Source: Planctomycetaceae bacterium
GTDB taxonomy: Bacteria > Planctomycetota > Planctomycetia > Planctomycetales > Planctomycetaceae
Length of the DNA: 64,000 nt
Direction of reading: 5' to 3'
Assembly (NCBI GenBank): GCA_021732785.1
Contig: JAKFUG010000043.1
Span: forward strand, 1-64,000
Made by a program: the position numbers and the translations under genes. Numbering within the stretch: position 1 is the stretch's first letter; each line of letters starts with the position of its first letter. Positions 40,432 through 48,605 of the stretch are shown piece after piece. The notes beneath the pieces are model-generated. The model saw only the letters and a program-made list of their open reading frames with translations, made no database searches and was not told where the DNA came from.

Positions 40432-41049
40432 ATGCGACAACTTCTTTTGCTCCTCTCCGTAATCAGCTTGGTGACCACCACCGTTTCTGCGGCGGAGGAA
40501 GGCTTCACGCCGTTGTTTAACGGGAAAGATCTCAGCGGTTGGGAAGGCCGCGAAGATTTGTGGAAGGTCGCCGACGGCATGATCACCGGGGCTTCACCGG
40601 GTTTGAAGCAGAATCATTTTCTGGTCACCAAAGACGAATTCGGCGATTTCGAACTTCGTTTTGAAGTGCGCTTGCAGGATCCGAAAGAGAATTCCGGCGT
40701 CCAGTTCCGTTCGCAGCGGCTGGAGAACAGCACCGAGATGACCGGCTATCAGGCGGACATCGGCCCCGGTTATTGGGGCAGTTTATACGACGAATCCCGT
40801 CGCAACAAAATTCTTGCCGCCGCCAAACCGGAAGTGATTCAGCAGACGCTGAAGGAAAAAGAATGGAACCAATACGTCGTGCGTGCGGAAGGCAAGCACA
40901 TCACGCTTTCCATCAACGGCGTGACGACCATCGACTACACCGAACCCGACGACGCCATTCCGCAGAAAGGCAAATTCGGCCTGCAAGTCCACGCCGGCGG
41001 ACCGTTCCAAATCGACTTCCGCAACCTCCGGATCAAGTCGCTGAAGTAG
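40432..41049 (+). CDS. Secreted DUF1080 (3-keto-disaccharide hydrolase-like) protein
   Basis: A 205-residue exported protein: signal peptide LLLLLSVISLVTTTVSAAEE (about 4-23), then a single DUF1080 domain starting TPLFNGKDLSGWEG and containing ENSGVQFRSQRL, YQADIGPGYWGSLYDESRR and IDFRNLRIKSL. The domain is a concanavalin-like fold expanded in planctomycetes and linked to glycan breakdown. It follows the SGNH-DUF1080 gene by 52 bases, probably in the same operon. Confidence 0.9.
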   Translation: MRQLLLLLSVISLVTTTVSAAEEGFTPLFNGKDLSGWEGREDLWKVADGMITGASPGLKQNHFLVTKDEFGDFELRFEVRLQDPKENSGVQFRSQRLENSTEMTGYQADIGPGYWGSLYDESRRNKILAAAKPEVIQQTLKEKEWNQYVVRAEGKHITLSINGVTTIDYTEPDDAIPQKGKFGLQVHAGGPFQIDFRNLRIKSLK

Positions 41050-41061
41050 CAATCGGCCCAC

Positions 41062-42558
41062 TCAACGTTCGGCGAGATCCGTGACGGCTCGCTGGGATTT
41101 GCGTTGCCATCGCGGTGGCGGAACCGGCGACTCGTTCAATGCGGCCGCGGCGGCGGCCGTTGCGGAAAGCACGGCGGCTTCGGGCGACGCCTCGTCGTCC
41201 AATTCCGTTTGGGTGAAGCTGCGGTACAAACCGATTGGAAATGCCAGCGCGCGCCAGTTCATACTGTCGCGCAGTTCGCTGAAAATGGCGTGCGTTCCCT
41301 GCGATTTCGGTTCGCGGACGAAGAGGACGCCGACGCAGGCGCCCCAGCGGAGCAACACACTCCCCGCGAACAGGACGTGAAAATGATTCCACGATGTTCC
41401 GAGGAACTCCATGTGCCAGCCGGCCATTTTGGTCATGAGCCAACCGGCGAGAATCGACGTCACGCCCCCGACCATTCCGGCCACGGCGGTGCTCGCCGCG
41501 ATGTACATCGTGCGGTTTTCGCTGGGTGAGTTCTTGATCATGAAGCCGTTATTGGCAATCAGAATCCCGGCGTTCAACACCTGATCGAACATGAAGACCG
41601 GCGCGAGAACCCAGAACGCGATCACGGGATCGCGCGGCGTGAGCAGCAATGCCATCATGTTGAGCGACTTGAACGCCACGCAGAACACCAGCACCGGTCG
41701 CGCACCGTATTGGTCGGACCAGCGACCCAGGCGGCGCGACCAGCACGCGCCCCCCACCCACGCCAGCATCGAGAGGATGAGCACATGGATCAGATCCATG
41801 TGCAGGTGCGCAAGCAGATACAGGCTGATGAACGGGGCTCCGACCATCGCGGCAAAATGCCAGTAACAGGTGAAATTGATATACCGGCGAAAATCGCGAT
41901 GCCGAAAGGGTTCCGCGAAAACCTTCGTCAGCTTCGGACATGCCACCCGCGCGACCGGCGGCTCTTCCACTTTGAAGAAGAAGAGCAGATCGATCACACC
42001 GAGAACCGTTCCCACGGCAATCTGCAGCGTGAAGTCGGTGAGCGGGTCCAGCGGGCTGTATATCCGCATGACGGCGGCGAGAAATAACGTTGCGGCAGAA
42101 GTCCATTGCATCCAGAACTGACGGCGGCCCCAGAACTGGCTCAAGCCGTTGTGCGGTAAATAGTCGCCCATCCAGCTCAGCCAGAGAGGCGAGCTGAAAT
42201 GGAGTAACGCCTGATTCGCCGCAGTGGTTCCCAGGAGCAGCCAGACCCACGTGTGATGGGACACATCGGGCCAGACCCACGGGCCAATCGCCACGGGCAA
42301 GAGCAACAGTCGATGTATCATCGCCGTCCAGAACCACAACCAGCGACGGTAATGCAGATGGTTGACGACCACGGCCGCGAGGAACTGGCAGAAGAGCATC
42401 AACGTCGGCAGTGCGCCGAGTATGCCGATATGGAATTCGTCGGCCCCGATCGTCCGGGCGAATTCGATCGTTGCCGGAGAGGTTGTCAACTGCGTATAAG
42501 CGGCGGCCAGACAGCCCGCGATAATCACGGCGCGCTGGGCCGCGGTGAGGGACCACAC
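41062..42558 (-). CDS. Major facilitator superfamily transporter
   Basis: A 498-residue polytopic protein with about 10-12 hydrophobic segments. MFS traits include the basic loop YRRWLWFW after helix 2, a central basic loop (EPFRHRDFRRYINF, about 222) and RRLGRWSDQYGARPVL, the A-like motif of the second half. A long Ala-rich and basic cytoplasmic tail follows the last helix. Substrate unknown. It is convergent with the DUF1080 gene, with stops 12 bases apart. Confidence 0.82.
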   Translation of the reverse strand: MWSLTAAQRAVIIAGCLAAAYTQLTTSPATIEFARTIGADEFHIGILGALPTLMLFCQFLAAVVVNHLHYRRWLWFWTAMIHRLLLLPVAIGPWVWPDVSHHTWVWLLLGTTAANQALLHFSSPLWLSWMGDYLPHNGLSQFWGRRQFWMQWTSAATLFLAAVMRIYSPLDPLTDFTLQIAVGTVLGVIDLLFFFKVEEPPVARVACPKLTKVFAEPFRHRDFRRYINFTCYWHFAAMVGAPFISLYLLAHLHMDLIHVLILSMLAWVGGACWSRRLGRWSDQYGARPVLVFCVAFKSLNMMALLLTPRDPVIAFWVLAPVFMFDQVLNAGILIANNGFMIKNSPSENRTMYIAASTAVAGMVGGVTSILAGWLMTKMAGWHMEFLGTSWNHFHVLFAGSVLLRWGACVGVLFVREPKSQGTHAIFSELRDSMNWRALAFPIGLYRSFTQTELDDEASPEAAVLSATAAAAAALNESPVPPPRWQRKSQRAVTDLAER

Positions 42559-42670
42559 GGTGCGGGTCTTTTCAAAAACGTCGGTAGGGAGGAGTGCGAG
42601 GCGGGAGTTCTAGCAGGGTGACACCAATCGGCCAAGATCGGTTCGCGTCATGTTTCCAGCTTCAGGAAAC

Positions 42671-42690
42671 CCAGGCATTCTGATGCCTGG
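42671..42690. repeat. Small hairpin CCAGGCA-n6-TGCCTGG
   Basis: Perfect 7-base arms with a 6-base loop in the gap between the MFS and protease genes. Confidence 0.6.
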
Positions 42691-42717
42691 CAGCCCGTGG
42701 AAGGATTCGGTTCTGTA

Positions 42718-42789
42718 TGCCACGGTCGTGTCAGCCGTGCAATTTTTTCGAGCGTTTTGCCATTTTGCACGGCCGACACGGCCGTGGCA
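42718..42789. repeat. 25-bp-arm intergenic hairpin (TGCCACGG type)
   Basis: Arms 42718-42742 and 42765-42789 match at 23 of 25 positions around a 22-base T-rich loop. It sits just past the stop of the protease gene on the minus strand and could act as a terminator. Confidence 0.75.
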
Positions 42790-42809
42790 CACAATCAATC
42801 CACACGCGG

Positions 42810-43670
42810 CTAATCCCTGATCGAAGGAGGTGGTGCGGGATCTTTTTTTGTAAGGCCCCACATCTTTTGGATCATTGCATGCCCAATCGGGTCGTACTTC
42901 TTCAAACCGCCCCGATCAAATGGGGCATAGTTGCATTTGGCGAAGTAAAGAGTCGTCAGTTCTGCAAAATATTCGAGCTGATTCGTCAGAGCGTACGCTT
43001 TGGGAATTGATTTTCCGGTGTCCTCCTGCACGTTGACGTACAGACCAGTGTCTACCGCATTCTTCCAGGCGGCCATGATATCGGGCTGGTCTTCCTCCCA
43101 ATGTTCCTTGTGGTGGGCATGCCCCAACTCATGCAGAACCGCCTTGAGTGCCCACAGATTGGAAAGCTGGGTGTAATTCTCGGCGCAGTACACCAACAGA
43201 CATGACGACCAGCGTTCATCGAGCTTTGCATTGAACTTGGGAGCGTTGTGCGCGAAATATTCTAATCCACTGTCCAGCCCTCCGCCGCGTGACTTCGGTC
43301 CGTACAGAATGTAGAACTTCAACTCCTTTAGCACCGGATGAGCCGGTTTCGGCAAGATGCGAAACGCTTCATCCAGATTTTCCTGAAGCCGTATCAAGGC
43401 TCGCTGAGCAATCACCGGGTTGTCGGTGACCAGCTGTTGCTCGACCTCAAACGACCATCTGCCCCGCTTCACCGTTTGATATCCGCGATCCGGCGTGCGA
43501 AAGTCGATATCCTCTTTCTTCCTCTTTTCGGGAGCCGCCAGGTCTTGGCCTGCGACGAAGTTGGGAAAGCTCATCGAAGTCGCGAGCGGGATGAGCAGCG
43601 AGAATGACAAAAATATGAGTACCGTCGGTGAGCGACGGCGCGCGAATGTGACCGAAGGAAACTGGCGCAT
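42810..43670 (-). CDS. Putative exported zinc metalloprotease (HExxH)
   Basis: A 286-residue protein with an N-terminal signal (SPTVLIFLSFSLLIPLATS). The zinc motif is VLHELGHAHHKEH (near residue 185), and about 55 residues on, LEYFAELTTLYF supplies the third ligand, the layout of gluzincin-like peptidases of the ATLF type. The region before it (VLKELKFYILYGPKSRGGG) resembles the same group. Substrate unknown; it probably acts outside the cytoplasm. Start at 43670 or 43685 (MRVRSM); the frame to 43907 has a nonsense-like leader. Confidence 0.7.
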   Translation of the reverse strand: MRQFPSVTFARRRSPTVLIFLSFSLLIPLATSMSFPNFVAGQDLAAPEKRKKEDIDFRTPDRGYQTVKRGRWSFEVEQQLVTDNPVIAQRALIRLQENLDEAFRILPKPAHPVLKELKFYILYGPKSRGGGLDSGLEYFAHNAPKFNAKLDERWSSCLLVYCAENYTQLSNLWALKAVLHELGHAHHKEHWEEDQPDIMAAWKNAVDTGLYVNVQEDTGKSIPKAYALTNQLEYFAELTTLYFAKCNYAPFDRGGLKKYDPIGHAMIQKMWGLTKKDPAPPPSIRD

Positions 43671-43836
43671 GGATCGTACTCGCATAACCCGATATGACGA
43701 TCTAATGGTAACCATTTGCGCCGCGGCGAGGAAGGGCGATTGCATATTAAGCCGCGGAAAATGCGGTCCAAATCTGTTCGAGGACTTACTCGTCCCAGCT
43801 TTCGCCAGTGGCTTCACCTCGGAGCGTTCGACAATC

Positions 43837-43868
43837 ACACTGGCGGCCCAAAGCGACCGCCAGTGGCA
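43837..43868. repeat. CACTGGCGG hairpin
   Basis: Arms CACTGGCGG and CCGCCAGTG (43839-43847, 43857-43865), followed by GCAC. It belongs loosely to the CACTGGC family at 44166, 47341 and 47390. Confidence 0.6.
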
Positions 43869-43896
43869 CCCCCCAAGCAGCCGCATGCGCCCAATC

Positions 43897-44149
43897 TCAG
43901 GGGTCACAGATCACCGTGCATTCGGGCAAGCTCTGCAGAAACAATCGCCGATACGCTTTGGTGCGGATGCGAGGGTCCAGGATCGCGACCATGCCGGTGT
44001 CGGTACGGGTGAGGCGGCCGAAGCCTTGTTTCAGTTTGATCACCGCTTCCGGCACCTGGTACTCGTTGAACGGGTTACTCCCTGGGCTCGGATTGCTTCC
44101 ACGCGGGCTTCCAGCAGCGGGTGGTCGGGGACGCTTTCTCCAAACGTAA
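43897..44149 (-). pseudogene. Remnant of a DinG/XPD-type DNA helicase (C-terminal end)
   Basis: The reading frame at the 3' end gives [18 protein letters not shown], then [20 protein letters not shown] and SLPEC, which is the motif VI end of DinG-family ATP-dependent helicases. Upstream, [20 protein letters not shown] continues the family sequence but in another frame; one base is missing around 44081-44084. Before that, homology ends at a palindromic repeat (44166). Only about 80 of some 650-900 residues survive, so this is a frameshifted, 5'-deleted relic. Confidence 0.82.
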
Positions 44150-44165
44150 GCACACTTTAACATCG

Positions 44166-44182
44166 CACTGGCAGAGCCAGTG
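44166..44182. repeat. CACTGGC-AGA-GCCAGTG hairpin, copy 1
   Basis: A perfect 7-base-arm palindrome followed by GCAC. Identical to the copy at 47390 and one of three with arms CACTGGC/GCCAGTG. Confidence 0.75.
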
Positions 44183-44231
44183 GCACACGAAAGTTAAGCT
44201 GTGGCCAAGTGCTCGGTCCGGTAGTGGTGAA

Positions 44232-44615
44232 TCAATATCCGCGGTAAATCGAGCCCGGGCTGCCGGATACCGTGGGGGCGTACTGGTAGCCCGTTCCCCC
44301 CAGGTAAAGCGTGGGCTGGGGCTGGTAATAGATCGGTTGCGGCTGGGGCTGAACGACATACACCGGGTCGTAGCCATGCCGTCGCGAGAGCGCATTCCAT
44401 GCCCCCTGCGCGCCGTATCCGAACTGGCTATTGTAACCGGAGTTGTTGTAGCCGCCGTTATAGTAAGAGGAATTGCCCGTACCATACCGGGGACCAGCAT
44501 TGTAATAGCCGGGGCCGTTGTTGTACGCCGCACCGTTCTGGTAGCGGGTCTGGGCCCACGCCGAAGAACCCATCATCGCCAGACAGACCGCCGCTATCGA
44601 CATGATCGTTCGCAT
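44232..44615 (-). CDS. Small secreted Tyr/Gly/Asn-rich protein
   Basis: A 127-residue exported protein. The signal peptide (MRTIMSIAAVCLAMMGSSAWA) ends at a clear AxA site. The mature part is low-complexity: YNNGPGYYNAGPRYG, then GYNSQFGYGAQG, then VVQPQPQPIYYQPQPTLY. It has no enzyme motif and is likely a surface or matrix protein. A run of Gs before the ATG at 44615 can serve as ribosome site; a longer frame to 44663 is less likely. Confidence 0.68.
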   Translation of the reverse strand: MRTIMSIAAVCLAMMGSSAWAQTRYQNGAAYNNGPGYYNAGPRYGTGNSSYYNGGYNNSGYNSQFGYGAQGAWNALSRRHGYDPVYVVQPQPQPIYYQPQPTLYLGGTGYQYAPTVSGSPGSIYRGY

Positions 44616-44773
44616 GATGCCCCCCGCTGAATTCGCACACTCCGGTGTCGACTCGTGCCGCACCGCGACGACACAAGCCCCATTTCAGTCGATCTTAAGA
44701 TTCATCGGCACTCCTCCGCAATCCCGGACCTCACTTCCATGAAAGCTGGAGGCAATTCGTCCAGCCTTCGGGC

Positions 44774-45325
44774 TCATTCGTCCTCGAAAACCGGACTTTC
44801 GGGCTGTTGCCGACGCCGGCGTTCGACTTCCCGCAACACGTTGGCCCCCACCTGGAGCGAAACCAGCTTGCGCAATTCGGCGGAGGGAACTTCCGGATCG
44901 GGTCCCGTGGCCAATCCCACCAGATTCCGCCCGATTTGAATCGGCGTGATAATCAGCCCGAACGGAAAACCCCACCACCCGAGAACACCGGAAAACGCCG
45001 TCGAAAAGAGCTTGGCTTTCACTGCACAACTCCGGCAGCAAAGCTGGGGATGATCGCTCCACGACGTCATGACCAGCACGGACCAGACGCGGTGCGACGT
45101 GTGCATATCGACCGGTCCGGGACCGCCGCACTGGGGGCACTCTCCCTGATGGACTTCGGCGATGGCCTCGTCGAGCACGTCGTCCGGCAGTTGCTGGACC
45201 ACCCGCTGGGTGACCCCTTTCGCACGACAATTCTCGCCGCAATAGGTGAAATCTCCCTCGCGAACCGCCCCCCAGAGAATGTGGGTGCCGCATGCGTCGC
45301 ATTTTGCCATGATGAAATCCGCCAT
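44774..45325 (-). CDS. Zinc-ribbon and membrane-associated protein of unknown function
   Basis: A 183-residue protein. The N-terminus has zinc-ribbon-like cysteine pairs (KCDACGTHI, YCGENC, ECPQCGG, LCCRSC); the second half has a hydrophobic stretch (VLGWWGFPFGLIITPIQIG) and ends in a basic helix (NVLREVERRRRQQ). I know of no function. Its ATG directly follows the stop of the dTDP-glucose dehydratase gene (TGAATG), so the two are translationally linked. A second start at 45310 (MAKCDACG) is possible. Confidence 0.7.
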   Translation of the reverse strand: MADFIMAKCDACGTHILWGAVREGDFTYCGENCRAKGVTQRVVQQLPDDVLDEAIAEVHQGECPQCGGPGPVDMHTSHRVWSVLVMTSWSDHPQLCCRSCAVKAKLFSTAFSGVLGWWGFPFGLIITPIQIGRNLVGLATGPDPEVPSAELRKLVSLQVGANVLREVERRRRQQPESPVFEDE

Positions 45326-46369
45326 TCACAACAGGATGGAGTCGTTCGTCAGTCGCGTGCCATATTGCTCGGAATAATAGTTTCGATAGACGCCGGATTG
45401 AATGTGGGCCACCCAATCGCGATGAGATTGGTACCAGGCGATCGTCTCGCGCAAACCGTCATCGAACGCGACTTGCGGCGACCATCCCAATTCGCGATGG
45501 GCTTTTGAGGAATCGATCGCGTAACGCAGATCATGGCCGGGACGATCGGTCACGAAGCGAATGAGCGAGCGCGGCTTGCCGAGCGCGTCCAATAACCGAT
45601 GCGTGAGATCGAGATTCGTCAGTTCGCAGCCGCCGCCGAAATTGTAAACTCCGCCCGGTTGTCCGTTTCGCCACGCCGCCTCAATCCCCCGGCAATGGTC
45701 GAGCACGTGAATCCAGTCACGCACGTTTTGTCCGGCTCCATACAACGGCAGCGGCAAATCGGCGAGCGCATTCGAAACAAATAACGGCAGCACTTTTTCC
45801 GGGAACTGGTATGGCCCGTAATTGTTCGAGCACCGCGTGATAATGCCCGGAAAACCGAACGTGTGAACGTACGACCGCACCAGCAGGTCGGCAGCGGCTT
45901 TGCTCGCGGAATACGGGCTATTCGGGGCGAGCGGCGTGTCTTCGGTAAACAGCCCGGTGGGTCCGAGACTGCCGTAAACTTCGTCCGTCGAAACCTGCAC
46001 ATACCGGGCGATGTTCGCCTTGCGGCTGGCGTCGAGCAGCACCTGCGTGCCGACGATGTTCGTCTGAATGAAGGGGCCACTGTCGAGAATGCTGCGATCA
46101 ACGTGGCTTTCCGCCGCGAAGTGAATCACCGCTTCGAAGCGATCGGGAGCGATGACCGATTCCATCAGCACCCGGTCGACAATATCGCCGTGAATGAACT
46201 CGTACCGCGCTGACTCCGACACCGCGAGATCGGCAAGATTTTCGGGATTTCCGGCGTAGGTGAGTTTATCGAGATTGGTAATCGCGACCGTCGGATCGGT
46301 CTGCAGCAGATGCCGGATGAAATTCGAGCCGATAAACCCGCAGCCTCCCGTGACCAGCAGCCGCGGCAT
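45326..46369 (-). CDS. rfbB: dTDP-glucose 4,6-dehydratase
   Basis: A 347-residue extended short-chain dehydrogenase. NAD binding by TGGCGFIGSNFIRH; then HFAAESHVDRSI, STDEVYGSLG (TDE triad specific for the dehydratase), the catalytic YSASKAAAD, RCSNNYGPYQFPEK and RDWIHVLDHCRG. It converts dTDP-glucose to dTDP-4-keto-6-deoxyglucose for rhamnose and other deoxysugars. No other rml gene is near. It is followed immediately by the zinc-ribbon gene. Confidence 0.94.
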   Translation of the reverse strand: MPRLLVTGGCGFIGSNFIRHLLQTDPTVAITNLDKLTYAGNPENLADLAVSESARYEFIHGDIVDRVLMESVIAPDRFEAVIHFAAESHVDRSILDSGPFIQTNIVGTQVLLDASRKANIARYVQVSTDEVYGSLGPTGLFTEDTPLAPNSPYSASKAAADLLVRSYVHTFGFPGIITRCSNNYGPYQFPEKVLPLFVSNALADLPLPLYGAGQNVRDWIHVLDHCRGIEAAWRNGQPGGVYNFGGGCELTNLDLTHRLLDALGKPRSLIRFVTDRPGHDLRYAIDSSKAHRELGWSPQVAFDDGLRETIAWYQSHRDWVAHIQSGVYRNYYSEQYGTRLTNDSILL

Positions 46370-46417
46370 GATGTTTCTCTCAGGTGCGGCCTGGGGGATC
46401 CGAGAAAGGGGACGCGG

Positions 46418-46777
46418 TCAAGACCAGAAGTTCTCGCCATGCAAATTCAGCGGCGGTTGCGTTTCGACTTCGACATCTCCCTGGACGCCGAGTTGGCACG
46501 CCAGCCGCAGGTCTTTTTCGTGACCGATCCGCGCGAAGAAGGCCAGCGGATGGGCGATCATGGAGACTTTTTCAAAGACGCCTTGATGCGTGCAGTTTTC
46601 CAGGCCTTTTTTCACGACCACGCGGCAACTGCAACAGAGACCGTTCCCCAGGCAGTTCAAATAGTTGTGCGGAAACGGGTACAGTTGCACCCCCGCTTTC
46701 ATCGCCTCGCGCCGCAAATTGGCCCCGGCGGGAACTTCAATCGTCTTCTTTTCTTTGACGAATGTCACAGTCGGCAT
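46418..46777 (-). CDS. 2Fe-2S ferredoxin-type protein
   Basis: A 119-residue ferredoxin-like protein. The beta-grasp fold begins PTVTFVKEKKTIEVPAGANL; the cluster ligands are likely the cysteines of NCLGNGLCCSCRVVV and the later one in LRLACQ. It is an electron carrier with unknown partner. The ATG at 46777 opens on the domain; the frame to 46912 adds an unrelated leader. It is divergent from the ABM monooxygenase gene. Confidence 0.85.
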   Translation of the reverse strand: MPTVTFVKEKKTIEVPAGANLRREAMKAGVQLYPFPHNYLNCLGNGLCCSCRVVVKKGLENCTHQGVFEKVSMIAHPLAFFARIGHEKDLRLACQLGVQGDVEVETQPPLNLHGENFWS

Positions 46778-46996
46778 ATCGAACGATCCCTGACCCGCAC
46801 TCCCGGCGGGGAAATCTGAACCACCACTCCAGAACGTCGATGATAAATCCGCATCGAGGGAAATTCCAGACCGCCGGGCGAGAAGATTTCGGGGCGGGTG
46901 CGGTGGTATCATCCCGACTCCTGAAACCTGACGGCGGCGTCAGGACGTCGCGAAATTCATCCCGACACAGTTCAAAAACATCAAGGACTTTTTTCG

Positions 46997-47305
46997 ATGA
47001 TTTTTGTTCTCGCCCGCATCGAAGTCGCCCCCGGCACCCGTTCGCAGTTCCTCGAAGAATTCCACCGCCTGATGCCCGCAGTTCACGCGGAAGCCGGCTG
47101 CATCGAATACGGCCCCGCAATTGACGTGGAGACCGGGATGGCGAAGCAGTCAAAGCTGGGAGACGACGTCGTGATGATCGTCGAAAAATGGGAATCGCTG
47201 TCCCATCTGGAGGCCCATCTGGTTGCCCCGCACATGACGCCGTACCGCGAACGGGTGAAAGACATCGTCCGCAGCACGCAGTTGACCGTCTTATCGCCGG
47301 CCTAA
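46997..47305 (+). CDS. Antibiotic biosynthesis monooxygenase (ABM)-domain protein
   Basis: A 102-residue protein with the ABM ferredoxin-like fold: FVLARIEVAPGTRSQFLEEF, AEAGCIEYGP, VVMIVEKWESLSHLEAHL and HMTPYRERVKDI are the usual segments of YgiN-like quinol monooxygenases. Such cofactor-free enzymes oxidise or bind quinols; some have other roles. Single gene. Confidence 0.88.
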   Translation: MIFVLARIEVAPGTRSQFLEEFHRLMPAVHAEAGCIEYGPAIDVETGMAKQSKLGDDVVMIVEKWESLSHLEAHLVAPHMTPYRERVKDIVRSTQLTVLSPA

Positions 47306-47340
47306 ATACTCGGTCACGAATAAGAATGCGGGCGGTGTGC

Positions 47341-47357
47341 CACTGGCTCGGCCAGTG
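47341..47357. repeat. CACTGGC-TCG-GCCAGTG hairpin, copy 2
   Basis: A 7-base-arm palindrome preceded by GTGC, in inverse orientation to copies 1 and 3, 33 bases before copy 3. Confidence 0.75.
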
Positions 47358-47389
47358 TCTTCTTCCGAACGGACGCACTGCTTGCATCA

Positions 47390-47406
47390 CACTGGCAGAG
47401 CCAGTG
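47390..47406. repeat. CACTGGC-AGA-GCCAGTG hairpin, copy 3
   Basis: Identical to copy 1 including the trailing GCAC. Copies 2 and 3 face each other. Confidence 0.75.
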
Positions 47407-47432
47407 GCACTCGATGAATACGAACCTGAAGG

Positions 47433-48002
47433 CTACTTCAGCAATTCCAGCACCGCGGGGGCGATCTGCTTTTCGTAGGAGACCCCCTCGTCCCCCTTGC
47501 TGGTGCGGTTATCGAAGCGATGGGCCAGCTTGCCCTCGCGGCCGTAAACGAAAACCGCGGGAATTGAATCGATCTTCAGCGCCGCAAACAGATCATCCGA
47601 CGGCAGCGTACAGAGCACGTTGATCAGTCCCTGAGCTTTCAGCCCCGTCAACGTTTTGGTCACGCGCTCGGTATAGAACTCCGGCGGCTTCTTTTTCAGG
47701 CCGATGTAGTCGCAATTCACGCTGATCCCCACCACATTTTTGCCGTGTTGTTCCTGCAGGGCGACCAGATGCGGGAACTCGCGCAGGCACGGTTCGCACG
47801 ACGTCGACCAGAAATCGATGACGACCACCTTCCCAACATGCTGCTTCAGCGACGACTGCAATTCGTCCCACGACTGCGGCTGCAGATTCACCACCGGATC
47901 GACCGCGGCCCCGGAACAGGTCGGACAGGAAACGGAACCCACCCAGGCCAGCCACAACAGACCGCCCACAGCGAACAGGAATCGCACACTATCAGCCCGC
48001 AT
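47433..48002 (-). CDS. TlpA/ResA-like exported thioredoxin
   Basis: A 189-residue thioredoxin-fold protein. A signal sequence (VRFLFAVGGLLWLAWVGSVS) is followed by the TlpA-type domain with VVVIDFWSTSCEPCLREFPHL (active CxxC as CEPC), GISVNCD and SIPAVFVYGREGKLAHRF. It probably reduces disulfides or c-type cytochrome precursors in the periplasm. AGGAG lies eight bases upstream of the ATG at 48002, which decides the start over the longer frame at 48062. Confidence 0.87.
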   Translation of the reverse strand: MRADSVRFLFAVGGLLWLAWVGSVSCPTCSGAAVDPVVNLQPQSWDELQSSLKQHVGKVVVIDFWSTSCEPCLREFPHLVALQEQHGKNVVGISVNCDYIGLKKKPPEFYTERVTKTLTGLKAQGLINVLCTLPSDDLFAALKIDSIPAVFVYGREGKLAHRFDNRTSKGDEGVSYEKQIAPAVLELLK

Positions 48003-48193
48003 GCTTGGTTCTCCTGAAGATCGAGAAACGTACATTCTGCCATAGTTGCCCAATCTGAACAATCTAAGAACTGCGAACCGAATGCGTCCTCAATCGTCGC
48101 CTGTGACTCCTCAGATCATTCTGACCGCGTGTTGATTGCTATGATGGCATCTGGAAAATCGCCAACCGCGCATGTATTTAGGAGCAAAGTGGC

Positions 48194-48403
48194 ATGAACC
48201 TTGGGACTATTCTGGCTGCCATCGGCGCGATCATCACGATGATCTTCGCCTTCGCCAATTTGGGCATGTATCTCGTGGGCAGCCGTGATTGGGGAGCGTT
48301 TGCCTTGCTGATGGTGATCGCTGCCGGCATAGGAGCGCTACCCGGATTGCTAATTCGTGTTCTCACGGCCAACGATAAAGGCCATCGGAAACCGCCAGCT
48401 TAG
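48194..48403 (+). CDS. Small two-helix membrane protein
   Basis: A 69-residue protein with two hydrophobic helices (ILAAIGAIITMIFAFANLGMY and WGAFALLMVIAAGIGALPG) and a short basic tail. No family known. AGGAG nine bases before the ATG supports translation. Confidence 0.62.
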   Translation: MNLGTILAAIGAIITMIFAFANLGMYLVGSRDWGAFALLMVIAAGIGALPGLLIRVLTANDKGHRKPPA

Positions 48404-48605
48404 GCGGAGATCCCCGAGAATTCTCCAAGCGCACCTTCCATCGGGCACCGGGCCATTCCTTGTGACCTGATGTTGGCTCAGCACTATTTTCGGCATGTCT
48501 GCAACGTCCTTTTCCGGATGCAATCTCGTCGCTACGATGTGGCGAATCGACCACTCCCCTCCCCGCGCCCGATACGGCGAAATTTCGCCCCAGGAATGCA
48601 CCACC

